Shown piece after piece: positions 8,442-17,914 of a stretch of 64,000 nucleotides of DNA (position 1 is its first letter; the number at the start of each line of letters is the position of its first letter). The position numbers were made by a program, and so were the translations under genes. The notes below the pieces were generated by a model, which worked only from the letters and a program-made list of their open reading frames with translations, had not been told where the DNA came from and did not search any database. Source of the DNA: Granulicella mallensis (GTDB lineage Bacteria; Acidobacteriota; Terriglobia; Terriglobales; Acidobacteriaceae); NCBI RefSeq assembly GCF_014203225.1, contig NZ_JACHIO010000006.1:62001-126000 (forward strand), read 5' to 3'.

Positions 8442-11400
8442 GTCTCTCCACTCCGTTCATCCATAGGCCGGTAGCCACAACGCTGCTCACGATTGCCGTG
8501 GCGATCGCCGGAGCCATCGCGTTCCAGGTGCTGCCGGTCTCCCCCTTGCCCCAGGTGGACTTCCCTACCATCTCTGTCGGTGCCAGCCTTCCGGGCGCCA
8601 GCGCCGACATCATGGCGTCGTCCATTGCGACCCCCCTCGAGCGGCAGTTCGGCCACATCGCCGGCGTGACGGAGATGACCTCGTCCAGCAGCCTGGGCGC
8701 GACCTCGATTACCATCCAGTTCGACCTGAGCCGCAATATCGATGGCGCGGCGCGCGATGTGGAGGCAGCCATTAATGCTGCCCGCACCTATCTGCCCACC
8801 AACCTGCCCAGCAACCCGACGTATCGCAAGGTCAATCCGGCCGATTCGCCGATCATGATTCTGGCCCTGACGTCCGACGTCTACGGCCCGGACAAGCTCT
8901 ATGACGAAGCTTCCACCGTCATGGAGCAGAAGCTGTCGCAGATTGAGGGTGTGGGACAGGTGAGCGCCGGCGGCGGTGCCCTGCCCTCGGTCCGCGTCGA
9001 GGTCAATCCAACCAAGCTCGCCAGTTACGGCCTGGCCATGTCGGACTTGCAGTCTGTCCTGAGCCTGCAAAACACCAATCTCGCGCGTGGCCAGATCACC
9101 AATGGCGACGCCAGCGCCGACATCATAGTGAACGGCCAGATCTCGCATGCCGTGGAGTACCAGCCGCTCATTGTCGGGTACCACAACGGGACGGCGATCC
9201 ACCTGTCCGATGTGGCCGATGTCGTCGACTCCGTGCAGAACGTGCGCGCCGGTGGCTACCTGAACGGCAAACGCGCCATCGTACTCATCGTCTTCCGGCA
9301 GCCGGGCGCCAATATCATCGATACGGTCGACCGTATCGATGCGCAGATGCCCTCGCTCCAGGCTACGATCCCGCGGGGCATCACCATCACGAAGGTCCTG
9401 GATCGCACCACAACGATTCGCGCCTCGGTCGATGACGTCGAACAGACGCTGATTCTGTCCGTCTGCCTGGTCATCGTGGTGGTGTTTATCTTCCTGCGCA
9501 ACGGCCGGGCGACGCTCATTCCTGCCGTGGCGGTTCCGGTTTCGCTGATCGGCACCTTTGCGATCATGTACCTCTGCGGTTACAGCCTCGACAACCTGTC
9601 GCTAATGGCCCTGACCATTTCGACCGGGTTCGTGGTGGATGACGCGATCGTCGTGATGGAGAACATTACACGCCATATCGAAGACGGCGTGAAACCCTTC
9701 GCGGCAGCGCTGAAGGGGGCACAAGAGATCGGCTTTACCGTGGTGTCCATCAGCATCTCGCTCATTGCGGTCTTTATTCCACTGCTACTGATGGGCGGAA
9801 TCGTGGGCCGTCTCTTCCGCGAGTTTGCCGTGACGCTCTCTACCGCCATCCTGGTATCGATGGCCGTCTCCCTGACCACAACGCCCATGATGTGCGCCTA
9901 TCTCCTGAAGAGCGAGCACGACAAAAAACATGGCCGCCTCTATATGGCGATGGAGGGAGCTTTCGATTGGGTCCTGAACATCTATCGAAAGAGCCTGCAT
10001 TGGGTGCTGGGAAATCCGGGGCTCACCCTCACCGTTCTGTTTTTGACCATCGCGCTCAATGTGGTCATCATCCTCAAGATCCCCAAGGGCTTCTTCCCGC
10101 AACAGGACACAGGTACGCTGTCGGGAGCCATTCGCGGACCCCAGGATGCTTCCTATCCGGTGATGAATGCCTCTCTGCTACAGGCTGAGGAAGTCATCAA
10201 GAAAGATTCATCCGTTCAGAACGTGATCGGCTTTACCGGGGGCCAGGGCGCGACCAACACCGGAAATATCTTCGTCATTCTCAAGCCGTTGAATATCCGG
10301 AAGATCGGCGCCCCGGACATCATCAACCGCCTGCGCGCGCCGCTGAACAAGCTGACCGGAGCCTCTACCTTTCTCCAGGCATCGCAGGATCTACGCATCG
10401 GTGGCCGCTCCAGTAATGCGCTCTATCAATACACGATCGAAGCCGACAATGTGACCGACCTCCAGACCTGGGGACCGAAGCTGCTGGAGCAGATGACGCA
10501 TCTTCACGGCCTTCAGGATGTGAGCTCCGATCAACAGAACGGCGGTCTCGACGAGTTGCTGTCCTACGATCGCGTGACGGCGGCAAAGCTCGGCCAGACG
10601 GCCCAGTCGCTGGATAATGGCCTGTACGGAGCCTTTGGCCAGTCGGAAGTTTCGCTCATCTATACGCAGTTGAACCAGTACTATGTTGTGCTCGAAGTCG
10701 CCCCGCAATACTGGGCCCACCCAGAAGGGTTGGAGAATATCTACTTCCACGACGCCTCGAGCAGCAGCAAGACCGCAAGCGGCAACACGCCGCTCTTCAC
10801 CATGGCCAGAGCCAGCGCCAATACGACTCCCCTGGCGCTCAACCATACCGGGCTCTTTCCTTCGGTGACGGTGTCGTTCAATCTCGCGCCGGGCGTTTCG
10901 CTCAGCGAGGCCACACTGGCCATCGAGCAGATGCAGCAGAAGCTCGGTACGCCCTCGTCGATTCAGGGCTTCTTTGCCGGAACGCTGCAGGCCTACCAAC
11001 AGTCGCTCGGCACCGAGCCGGTGCTGGTGTTGACGGCCCTGATCGCGGTCTATATCGTTCTGGGCGTACTGTATGAGAGCCTGATGCACCCGCTCACCAT
11101 CCTGTCCACCCTGCCTTCGGCCAGTGTGGGCGCCATGCTGGCGCTGATGCTCTTCAAGGAAGACCTGAACGTCATCTCGATCATAGGCATCGTTCTCTTA
11201 ATCGGTATCGTTAAGAAGAATGCCATCATGATGATCGACTTCGCCCTGCAGCAGGAACGCGAAGGCGGAATGAATACGGAAGACGCCATCTTCGAAGCCT
11301 GCATGCTGCGTTTCCGCCCGATTCTGATGACCACCATGGCGGCCCTCTTCGGCGCTCTTCCCCTGGCCTTTGGAACAGGCACGGGATCCGAGCTTCGCCG

Positions 11401-11569
11401 GCCGCTGGGTATCACCATCGTCGGCGGCCTGATCGTCAGCCAACTGCTTACGCTCTACACGACTCCGGTCGTCTACCTCACACTCGACAAGCTGCGTCTT
11501 CGTATGTCGGGCAAAGAGCACGACGATTTTCATGCCACGGATGGCCTCGCGGCCTCCGCATCAGAGTAA
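8438..11569 (+). CDS. mdtC: RND efflux permease, MdtC-like
   Basis: This 1043-aa protein is the second pump subunit, starting at ATG 8438 in a 4-bp ATGA overlap with the preceding permease. It has the same architecture and normal length: the TM4 pair Asp401-Asp402 ([14 protein letters not shown]), [11 protein letters not shown], and [15 protein letters not shown] near the end. Its docking-domain hairpin carries only a short Ser/Thr-rich stretch ([13 protein letters not shown]), unlike its partner. Tandem pumps of this type usually assemble as heterotrimers (known for MdtBC). A 35-bp gap separates it from the outer-membrane factor. Confidence 0.94.
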   Translation: MSLSTPFIHRPVATTLLTIAVAIAGAIAFQVLPVSPLPQVDFPTISVGASLPGASADIMASSIATPLERQFGHIAGVTEMTSSSSLGATSITIQFDLSRNIDGAARDVEAAINAARTYLPTNLPSNPTYRKVNPADSPIMILALTSDVYGPDKLYDEASTVMEQKLSQIEGVGQVSAGGGALPSVRVEVNPTKLASYGLAMSDLQSVLSLQNTNLARGQITNGDASADIIVNGQISHAVEYQPLIVGYHNGTAIHLSDVADVVDSVQNVRAGGYLNGKRAIVLIVFRQPGANIIDTVDRIDAQMPSLQATIPRGITITKVLDRTTTIRASVDDVEQTLILSVCLVIVVVFIFLRNGRATLIPAVAVPVSLIGTFAIMYLCGYSLDNLSLMALTISTGFVVDDAIVVMENITRHIEDGVKPFAAALKGAQEIGFTVVSISISLIAVFIPLLLMGGIVGRLFREFAVTLSTAILVSMAVSLTTTPMMCAYLLKSEHDKKHGRLYMAMEGAFDWVLNIYRKSLHWVLGNPGLTLTVLFLTIALNVVIILKIPKGFFPQQDTGTLSGAIRGPQDASYPVMNASLLQAEEVIKKDSSVQNVIGFTGGQGATNTGNIFVILKPLNIRKIGAPDIINRLRAPLNKLTGASTFLQASQDLRIGGRSSNALYQYTIEADNVTDLQTWGPKLLEQMTHLHGLQDVSSDQQNGGLDELLSYDRVTAAKLGQTAQSLDNGLYGAFGQSEVSLIYTQLNQYYVVLEVAPQYWAHPEGLENIYFHDASSSSKTASGNTPLFTMARASANTTPLALNHTGLFPSVTVSFNLAPGVSLSEATLAIEQMQQKLGTPSSIQGFFAGTLQAYQQSLGTEPVLVLTALIAVYIVLGVLYESLMHPLTILSTLPSASVGAMLALMLFKEDLNVISIIGIVLLIGIVKKNAIMMIDFALQQEREGGMNTEDAIFEACMLRFRPILMTTMAALFGALPLAFGTGTGSELRRPLGITIVGGLIVSQLLTLYTTPVVYLTLDKLRLRMSGKEHDDFHATDGLAASASE

Positions 11570-11604
11570 TTTGAAGAATCTGAAGAATTAATGGATAGGA
11601 AACT

Positions 11605-13125
11605 ATGACTACCTTCCGTCAATATGCCGCTATTACCTCTGCTGCCGCAGTCCTGCTGCTGGCAGGCTGCAGGGTCGGCCCCAAGTATCACGCGCCGCCT
11701 GCGATCGCACAGGCCCCTCCGGCCACCTACAAAGAATCGCCAACGCAGTTTCCCGGCTCCGATGACTGGAAGGTCGCACAGCCGCAGGACGCCATGCTGC
11801 ATGGCAAGTGGTGGGAGATCTACAACGACCCCGAACTCAATGCGCTTGAAGACAAGCTGAACATCGACAACCAGAACATCAAGCAGTTCTTCGAGAACTT
11901 CATGGAAGCGCGAACGCTGATCGCACAGGCCCGCTCCCAGCTCTATCCCACGGTCGGCACATCGCCGGCCTACACTCGTTCCGGCACTTCTGCGAACCTG
12001 ACAACGGCAACAACAGCAGGCGCTGGGGTCAATCACACCTCAACCCTCGCATCCCTTCCCTTCGATGTCTCCTGGGCGCCGGACCTGTGGGGCAAGGTAC
12101 GCAACACCATCAGCGAGCAGCAATATGCAGCCCAGCTAAGTGCTGCCGACCTGGAGAACGAACGTCTTACCGAGCAGGCCACGCTGGCGATCACCTTCTT
12201 TGAGATTCGCGGTCAGGACGCCTTGCAAGGCGTTCTGGACCAGACTGTAGAAGCCGATAAAAAGGCGCTGGACCTGACGCAGTCGCAGTACGACACTGGG
12301 GTTGGCGATAAGATCTCGGTCGTCGAGGCCAGGAACACGCTGCAGAACGCCCAGGCGGCGGCGACTAACGTCGGCCTACTGCGCGCGCAGTACGAGCATG
12401 CCATCGCCGTGCTGATCGGAACGAACCCGTCCAGCTTCTCCATCCCTGTAAAGGCCCTGGACGCCGCTACGCCCGCCATTCCTATCGGGGTTCCGACTCA
12501 GTTGCTGGAACGCAGGCCGGATATCGCCGCAGCAGAGCGGAATATGGCCTCGGCCAACGCCCAGATCGGGATAGCCTATGCCGCTTACTATCCCACGTTG
12601 ACGCTTAGCGCTTCGGGAGGTCTTGAGAGTTCCGCCTGGAGCCATCTCTTCGACTGGTCAAGTCGCTTCTGGTCGGTTGGCCCAGCGGTATCCGAGACCA
12701 TCTACGATGGCGGCCTGCGCCGCGCCACCGTCAACCAGTTCATCGCCACCTACAACGCGGACGTCGCCAGCTACCGCCAGACGGTTCTTACCGCGTTCCA
12801 ACAGGTGGAGGACTCTCTATCTTCAACACGCATCCTGTCCCGCCAGATTCAACAGCAGCAGGACGCTGAAAAGTCAGCGCAGGAGTCTCTCAACCTGGAG
12901 ATGGGACGCTACACCACGGGTATTGATCCTTACATCGATGTCGTGACAGCGCAGACCACGTTGCTATCGGACCAGCAGACCCTCGCCACGCTGCACACGC
13001 AGGTGATGACGTCCTCGGTGCAGTTGATCGAGGCTCTCGGCGGTGGATGGGATCGTTCGCAGTTGCCTACGCCTGCGGATGTGTCGAAGAAGTTGACCAA
13101 GGACGAGACGACGATTCAGAAGTAA
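11605..13125 (+). CDS. Outer-membrane efflux lipoprotein, TolC/NodT family
   Basis: At 506 aa this is an RND outer-membrane factor that forms the channel-tunnel completing the pump. The lipoprotein signal ends in LLLAGC with acylated Cys22, followed by RVGPKYHAPP, typical of NodT-type proteins. Two OEP repeats are visible, with the diagnostic PTQLLERRPDIAAAERNMASANAQIGIAYAAYYPTL broken here into the LLERRPDIAAAE core and the AYYPTLTLSASGG strand. It is the last gene of the efflux operon. The stop is followed by TATGCG...CGCATA, a small hairpin without a T-run. Confidence 0.95.
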   Translation: MTTFRQYAAITSAAAVLLLAGCRVGPKYHAPPAIAQAPPATYKESPTQFPGSDDWKVAQPQDAMLHGKWWEIYNDPELNALEDKLNIDNQNIKQFFENFMEARTLIAQARSQLYPTVGTSPAYTRSGTSANLTTATTAGAGVNHTSTLASLPFDVSWAPDLWGKVRNTISEQQYAAQLSAADLENERLTEQATLAITFFEIRGQDALQGVLDQTVEADKKALDLTQSQYDTGVGDKISVVEARNTLQNAQAAATNVGLLRAQYEHAIAVLIGTNPSSFSIPVKALDAATPAIPIGVPTQLLERRPDIAAAERNMASANAQIGIAYAAYYPTLTLSASGGLESSAWSHLFDWSSRFWSVGPAVSETIYDGGLRRATVNQFIATYNADVASYRQTVLTAFQQVEDSLSSTRILSRQIQQQQDAEKSAQESLNLEMGRYTTGIDPYIDVVTAQTTLLSDQQTLATLHTQVMTSSVQLIEALGGGWDRSQLPTPADVSKKLTKDETTIQK

Positions 13126-13172
13126 CTATGCGTGCTAACGAAGGCGCATAATTAATTCAGGAGACCTCCGCG

Positions 13173-13457
13173 ATGGCTATGTTGCGCCAGTTGAACATCA
13201 CGCTCCCTGAAGAGACCCTGCGTATGATCGAATCCAAAGTTGCGTCAGGCGAGTACAAAGATCCCAGTGATGTAGTTCTTGAAGGGCTCTCTCATCTGGA
13301 AGAGCATGACAAGGAACTTGAGCATTGGCTTCGTACTGAGATAGTCGCGCGATGCGAAAGCATGACTGCAGATCCCTCCCGAGGATTGACCCTTGAAGAG
13401 GTGCGTGCGGATCTCGCCGATGACGAAGTTTTTGAAGAATTCCGTAAGGCAAGTTGA
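13173..13457 (+). CDS. Type II antitoxin, ParD/CopG-like
   Basis: A 94-aa acidic protein starting LNITLPEETLRMIESKVASGEYKDPSDVVLEGLSHLEE, the ribbon-helix-helix pattern of ParD antitoxins, with a charged C-terminal tail that would wrap the toxin. AGGAGA lies 8 bp before the ATG. The stop is 3 bp before the toxin frame. Such antitoxins repress their own operon and neutralise the toxin. The gap after the efflux operon is only about 47 bp, so it may be read from that transcript as well. Confidence 0.88.
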   Translation: MAMLRQLNITLPEETLRMIESKVASGEYKDPSDVVLEGLSHLEEHDKELEHWLRTEIVARCESMTADPSRGLTLEEVRADLADDEVFEEFRKAS

Positions 13458-13460
13458 TTC

Positions 13461-13772
13461 TTGTATCGAATCATCTTTGCACCTGAAAGCCGTGATGATC
13501 TTCGAGAGCTTCGGCGCTACATTGCCAGGGAAGCTTCGCCGCGCATCGCGGCAAGGTACGTCGATAGGCTCTTAGTATTTTGCCAGGGATTATCGCTCGC
13601 ACCACACCGTGGTGAACAAAGGATCAGCACGCGGCCAGAAATACGAACGATTGGTTTCGAACGCCGCGTGTCGATAGCATTCCTTGTCTCCGACGAACAG
13701 AAACTCGTAACGATCTTGGGTTTCTTTTATGGTGGTCGAAGCGCTGAGTCATTAGCGAGGAAAAAGCCCTAA
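13461..13772 (+). CDS. Type II toxin, RelE/ParE superfamily
   Basis: A 103-aa protein of normal length with the ParE pattern YRIIFAPESRDDLRELRRYIA at the N-terminus, an arginine-rich centre, and VTILGFFYGGRSAE at the C-terminus, matching the strand that ends this fold. The frame begins at TTG 13461, just after the antitoxin stop; no ATG is available and no strong ribosome site is seen, so expression probably depends on coupling. ParE-type toxins act on DNA gyrase and RelE-type toxins on translating ribosomes; sequence alone does not decide. Confidence 0.87.
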   Translation: MYRIIFAPESRDDLRELRRYIAREASPRIAARYVDRLLVFCQGLSLAPHRGEQRISTRPEIRTIGFERRVSIAFLVSDEQKLVTILGFFYGGRSAESLARKKP

Positions 13773-13799
13773 TGTCCCTACCCAAGCTTTTGCTAACAG

Positions 13800-13855
13800 A
13801 GGGCTGAAGGCCGGACATATCGGTAATACCACTGATAGATCGGGTCTTCAGCCCT
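13800..13855. repeat. Hairpin with AGGGCTGAAG / CTTCAGCCCT arms
   Basis: Ten-bp perfect arms lie 36 bp apart, just after the toxin stop. The arms match the GGCTTCAGCC-type core seen in the longer palindromes of this window. The right arm runs into TTTATC, so it could also help terminate the parDE transcript. Confidence 0.55.
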
Positions 13856-13885
13856 TTATCTTTGGTATCTGAACCACCACAGAAA

Positions 13886-14105
13886 TGTCATCCTGAGCGA
13901 AGCGTCCCTGCCTTTGGGGACGCGCAGTCGAAGGGCCCCGAAGGTTGCAATCTTGCCCATACCCTTCACACCTTTTAGATCTCAAGCGCTCGAGCCTGGA
14001 CGTTCGTGCTGGAAAGGGTCTAGCAGCAAGGGCAAGATCGAGTCCCTCGGGGTCCTTCGACTTCGCGCCTCGCAAAAAGCGCGAGGCGCTACGCTCAGGA
14101 TGACG
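13886..14105. repeat. Long imperfect palindrome, family E
   Basis: The left end is TGTCATCCTGAGCGAAGCG and the right end is its counterpart ACGCTCAGGATGACG. Further inward, CAGTCGAAGGGCCCC pairs with GGGGTCCTTCGACTTCG, and CAATCTTGCCC with GGGCAAGATCG. Total length is about 220 bp and it fills the gap between the toxin and the convergent phosphodiesterase gene. A half-sized relative with the same TCATCCTGAGCC core is at 17769-17817. Confidence 0.75.
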
Positions 14106-14135
14106 TCTCTGTGGGAACGCTAACGAGACAGCTAG

Positions 14136-15068
14136 CTACGGGTGCAACGGCGGGTTCTGCGCGCGCAACCACCGCAGAAGACCCGCCGGATCGTCCGTGA
14201 TGATGGCATCCACATGCGCGTCGGCCATCTTCTTCCAGCCCTCTTCCGTATTCACCGTATAGGGAGCGACCTGTACGCCTAGCTTGTGGGCTGTCGCAAC
14301 TTCCTCGGGCGTTACCAGGCTCTGGTCCGGGCTCAGGATCTCCGCTCCGGTGATCCTGGCGATATGCGCGAAGCTCTTGTCCGAGTCCGTGATGCCCATC
14401 ATCACGTCATACTTCGACTGCCCGAAGAGCGCCGACAGACGGATCTTCGGGTCCAGCTTTCGCATCGCTACCAGCGTCCGGAAGTCGAAGCTCTGCAGGA
14501 TCACGCGCGACTCCAGATGATGCCGTTTCACAGCCTCGTCGATCATCTGCACGAACACCTCTGGAGAGGGGGTGATCTCCGGGCGGTTCGGGAAGATCTT
14601 CGTCTCGACGTTGTACTGGAAGTTCCCCTGCGAAGCGAGATTCAGCACCTCTTCAAAGGTAGGGATGGTCGTATGCGGAACCGCTACCTGATGCGGGAAC
14701 GCCGGCAGCGTCTTCGATCCGCAGTCGTACTTCTTCAACTCGGCCAGCGTGAGCGAGTGAATCAAGGTTCCCGGAGGTACTGCGGGTCCGATGCACTGCC
14801 GTTCGTTCGCCAGGGCCTCCGCCATGCGCGGATCGTCCGAGTGCACCTGCGTCAGATAAGGCGAGTGCGAGACGACCAGGACGTTGTCCTTGGTCACGGC
14901 CAGGTCCAGCTCGAGGACATCGGCTCCCTGCTGGATGCCGTACTCAAACGACGGGATCGAGTTCTCCGGCCGCGCCGCGCGTCCTCCGCGATGGGCATGA
15001 ACCAGGATGGTCTGAGCGGGCACAGGAATGACTCCAAGAAGCAAAAGGGCTGCAAATTTAGTGAACAT
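14136..15068 (-). CDS. Exported glycerophosphodiester phosphodiesterase
   Basis: Hydrolyses glycerophosphodiesters to glycerol-3-phosphate and an alcohol. The ATG at 15068 is preferred over the open-frame start at 15140 because it begins a clear signal peptide (MFTKFAALLLLGVIPVPAQ). The GDPD TIM barrel follows: the VHAHRGGRAARPENS substrate motif, DVLELDLAVTKDNVLVVSHSP with the metal-binding Glu and Asp, VETKIF, and the C-terminal YTVNTEEGWKKMADAHVDAIITDDP. About 310 aa. An export signal implies periplasmic scavenging of phospholipid head groups. Divergent from the next gene. Confidence 0.93.
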   Translation of the reverse strand: MFTKFAALLLLGVIPVPAQTILVHAHRGGRAARPENSIPSFEYGIQQGADVLELDLAVTKDNVLVVSHSPYLTQVHSDDPRMAEALANERQCIGPAVPPGTLIHSLTLAELKKYDCGSKTLPAFPHQVAVPHTTIPTFEEVLNLASQGNFQYNVETKIFPNRPEITPSPEVFVQMIDEAVKRHHLESRVILQSFDFRTLVAMRKLDPKIRLSALFGQSKYDVMMGITDSDKSFAHIARITGAEILSPDQSLVTPEEVATAHKLGVQVAPYTVNTEEGWKKMADAHVDAIITDDPAGLLRWLRAQNPPLHP

Positions 15069-15199
15069 GCGGAAAGCTTCAGCCCCTTCCGTTACAGGGT
15101 GATTAACCGTCTGTCTACAGCCTTCGGCAAAATCTATCATCCCGGCAGGACAATGGGCTACGATCTACGAAACGCCGTTTCCCGGCGTCCGATGAGAAC

Positions 15200-16639
15200 A
15201 TGCCCAGGCGACCTTATCTTCGCGGCCCGTCTCTGCTGGCGGTGCTCCTCGCCGTGCCGCTGTATGCGCAGACGCATCGCGTGGCGGCCCCGGAACGCGT
15301 AACGCGGGCCGTTGCAGTCTACGAGTGGACGGGCGATCTAGCCAAGCCCACGGCTGCCCGGCTTGTCCCGGTATCTCTGTTCATTGACGGCCATCTCGAA
15401 GATGCAGGAGTGTATCTCACGCGGCCTCTGCCCTTCGCGCTGCAGACAGGCACCGTGTATTCGGTCGAAGAGGCAGGCCGCTCCGAAGGCACCGTTGGAC
15501 TCGACTACGCGCGCGACGTCGTCACACGGCGCTCTGCTACGGACGACAACCCGGTAAGCGCCTGGTTCGGATATGGCAGCTTTGTGCCGACACCTGCCGA
15601 GCCCAAGGCCCCTGCCCTGCATGCCTCTGCGCATCCTGTACCGGTTGTCAGCAGCTCAGACCCCGACCGGCCGCACTTTGTCACTAGATCTTCCTCGGGC
15701 AGTACGCCCGCCAGCACAGGTTCGGATACGTCAAAGCCGGCGGAGGACGATCCCGACAGACCACACATGAAGCGCCGAACGGACAGCACCTCCGACACTC
15801 CCGCTACAACCTCAACAGGCAATGTCCCCGCCGACGATCCCGACCGCCCCACCCTGCGTCATCGCGACCCCAAGCAGGACGCCCAGCGTCGCAAGGCAGA
15901 CAGCGGTTCAAGCGTTACCGGCATGAACACCTCGCTGAACGACGACCCCAACCGCCCGACGATGCGCCGCGGGAAACCGGCAGGGATCACCCCACCGGCT
16001 GAACTCAACAACCTGCCGCCCAATCTGCACCAGGTCGCTGCCGTCTCCGATGCGGCGAACCGCGAGCCTCATCTCTTCACCCGCGAATGGACCGCTCCCA
16101 CAGAGCGCGCCGAAACCACCCTTCAGTTCGAGGCGCTGGCCCAACCGCGCCTTGCAGCCTACATTGAAACCAATCACCTCAGCCTGCCTGCTCCCCCTGC
16201 CGTACCTGCGGCAGCGCCTAAACTATCGCCAAAGAAAAATCCTCGTCGCAGCGTGGCGAAGCCATCCACACCGCAACCGCCCCCGCCGATTGCGCTCTCC
16301 AGCGAGCAGCTCACGCCCTACACGCTGAGCTACGATGGCCTGCCCACGTTCGTCTATACGGCAGAGGCGACCCTCGCTACGGGTGGACCGGTCTATCTCA
16401 CGCTGGTCGCGCAACGTCTGCCCTCGGGCGATCTGCAGATCGCCCTCAGCTCCGTCACCGATGCCGGGCATCTGGATCGAACGCCCTGGATGCGGCTGGT
16501 CGACGCCGTCGATCCCGACGCCGGACATCGCGCCAGCCTGCTCTTCGAGCTGCGGGCGCAATCGACACGGCAGTTCGCGCTCTACCGCCTGACCTCTGCC
16601 GAGGCTGAACAGCAGTTCGTCAGCGGCGTGATTCAGTAA
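15200..16639 (+). CDS. Secreted hypothetical protein with DPDRP repeats
   Basis: I do not recognise a named family. The 479-aa product has an N-terminal signal (LLAVLLAVPLYAQ). Residues about 30-125 look globular (VSLFIDGHLEDAGVYL...). A low-complexity linker (about 150-260) carries four copies of D(P/D)PDRPxxxR: SDPDRPHFVTR, DDPDRPHMKRR, DDPDRPTLRHR and DDPNRPTMRR, near residues 153, 182, 212 and 250. A Pro/Lys-rich stretch (about 330-370) leads to a C-terminal domain with Thr/Tyr-rich beta strands (LTPYTLSYDGLPTFVYTAEA). It ends 23 bp before fabD and may be cotranscribed with it. A cell-envelope role is only a guess. Confidence 0.7.
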   Translation: MPRRPYLRGPSLLAVLLAVPLYAQTHRVAAPERVTRAVAVYEWTGDLAKPTAARLVPVSLFIDGHLEDAGVYLTRPLPFALQTGTVYSVEEAGRSEGTVGLDYARDVVTRRSATDDNPVSAWFGYGSFVPTPAEPKAPALHASAHPVPVVSSSDPDRPHFVTRSSSGSTPASTGSDTSKPAEDDPDRPHMKRRTDSTSDTPATTSTGNVPADDPDRPTLRHRDPKQDAQRRKADSGSSVTGMNTSLNDDPNRPTMRRGKPAGITPPAELNNLPPNLHQVAAVSDAANREPHLFTREWTAPTERAETTLQFEALAQPRLAAYIETNHLSLPAPPAVPAAAPKLSPKKNPRRSVAKPSTPQPPPPIALSSEQLTPYTLSYDGLPTFVYTAEATLATGGPVYLTLVAQRLPSGDLQIALSSVTDAGHLDRTPWMRLVDAVDPDAGHRASLLFELRAQSTRQFALYRLTSAEAEQQFVSGVIQ

Positions 16640-16662
16640 CGCCGAATCGCTACACTAAGAAC

Positions 16663-17760
16663 ATGACTGTCGAAACTCCCGCATCGCAGACCGAACGCAA
16701 GATCGCACTTCTCTTCCCCGGACAAGGCTCACAGACCGTCGGCATGGGCCGTGCACTGTACGACACCTTCCCCGCAGCTCGCGCGGTCTTCGAAGAGGCC
16801 GATGACGCCCTCGGCTTTGCGCTCTCGAAGGTCATCTTCGAAGGCCCGGAGGACGAGCTCAAGCGCACCGAGCACACCCAGCCCGGGATCCTGACCGTCT
16901 CGATCGCAGCCCTGCGCGTGCTGGAGCCGGAGTTGAAATCTCGCGGCCTGTCTATCGCATTCGCCGCAGGCCACTCCCTCGGGGAGTACTCCGCGCATGT
17001 GGCCGCAGGCACCTTCGGCTTCGACGACGCAGTGCGCACCGTGCGACTGCGCGGACAGTACATGCAGTCCGCCGTGCCTGCGGGCCAGGGAGCCATGGCC
17101 GCCATCCTCGGCCTGCCCGTGGAGCAGATCAACGACATCTGCGCGCGCGTCGCCGACGACCTGACGCAAGCTCCGCCCCAGGACCCCGGCAATCCCAGCA
17201 CCCAGGCCGCTGCTGCGGTGGACGCCCTTGCCGATCCCAATAACCCGGCCAGCACCCCGGTCGAAGCGGCCTCACGCGTCAGCGCCGTCGTCGCCCCCGC
17301 CAATATCAACTCACCCGATCAGATCGTGATCTCCGGCACCACGGCGGCTGTCGAACGCGCCGCCGAGCTCTGCAAAGAAGCCGGAGCCAAGCGTACCGTG
17401 ATGCTTTCGGTCAGCGGACCCTTCCACTCCGCGCTCATGCAGCCCGCGCAGGACGAACTCACCAGCCGTCTGGAATCCATCGCCTTCAACGATCCTGTCT
17501 TTCCTATCGCGGCGAATGTGGATGCCCGCCTGATGACTCGCGGTTCCGAAGTTCGCGACGCGCTCATCCGGCAGGTGACTGGAGCCGTGCGTTGGGTGGA
17601 GTGCATCCAGTTGCTCCAACAGAGCGGCGCGACGAACTACATCGAAGTCGGCCCGGGCAAGGTGCTCAGCGGCCTCAACCGTCAGATCGACCGTGCGCTC
17701 GCGACGACGAACGTCGAAGATCCTGCGAGTTTGGAAAAGACGCTGGCCGTGTTTGCTTAG
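16663..17760 (+). CDS. fabD: Malonyl-CoA:ACP transacylase
   Basis: Transfers malonyl from CoA to acyl carrier protein in fatty acid synthesis. LLFPGQGSQTVGMG lies at the N-terminus, the nucleophile Ser105 in AGHSLGEYSA, and His255 in GPFHSALMQPA; the C-terminal YIEVGPGKVLSGLNRQI is standard. At 365 aa it is about 50 residues longer than E. coli FabD. The extra length is an Ala/Pro/Asn-rich stretch at about residues 165-205, just before NINSPDQIVISG, probably a surface loop. The partner ACP and FabF are 42 kb away, so the pathway is split in this genome. Confidence 0.95.
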   Translation: MTVETPASQTERKIALLFPGQGSQTVGMGRALYDTFPAARAVFEEADDALGFALSKVIFEGPEDELKRTEHTQPGILTVSIAALRVLEPELKSRGLSIAFAAGHSLGEYSAHVAAGTFGFDDAVRTVRLRGQYMQSAVPAGQGAMAAILGLPVEQINDICARVADDLTQAPPQDPGNPSTQAAAAVDALADPNNPASTPVEAASRVSAVVAPANINSPDQIVISGTTAAVERAAELCKEAGAKRTVMLSVSGPFHSALMQPAQDELTSRLESIAFNDPVFPIAANVDARLMTRGSEVRDALIRQVTGAVRWVECIQLLQQSGATNYIEVGPGKVLSGLNRQIDRALATTNVEDPASLEKTLAVFA

Positions 17761-17768
17761 CGCATTAC

Positions 17769-17817
17769 GTTTTTCGTCGTCATCCTGAGCCTACGGCTCA
17801 GGATGACGACGAAAAAC
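17769..17817. terminator. Perfect 23-bp-arm palindrome after fabD
   Basis: The arms 17769-17791 and 17795-17817 are fully complementary with a 3-nt loop; they read GTTTTTCGTCGTCATCCTGA and onward. The flanking T- and A-runs would give a bidirectional intrinsic-terminator shape between convergent fabD and the M16 protease. The core matches palindrome family E. Confidence 0.7.
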
Positions 17818-17860
17818 AAGATCTCGGACACATAACATCCTCTTCAAAACATGGTGCATT

Positions 17861-17902
17861 CAAACAGAGAGGCGCGCCCCGGGGGGCGCGCCTCTCTGTT
17901 TG
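17861..17902. terminator. 42-nt perfect palindrome near the end of the M16 protease gene
   Basis: The 20-bp arms CAAACAGAGAGGCGCGCCCC and its complement are separated by GG. It begins 12 bp past the protease stop codon and, read from the minus strand, would form a very stable GC-rich hairpin. Its T-tract is poor, so termination is probable but not proven. Confidence 0.6.
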
Positions 17903-17914
17903 CCGCAACGGCCG

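Noticed and set aside
13126..13800. Prophage or genomic island remnant around the ParDE-type pair
   Set aside because: No integrase, tRNA or phage gene nearby; base composition does not clearly differ.
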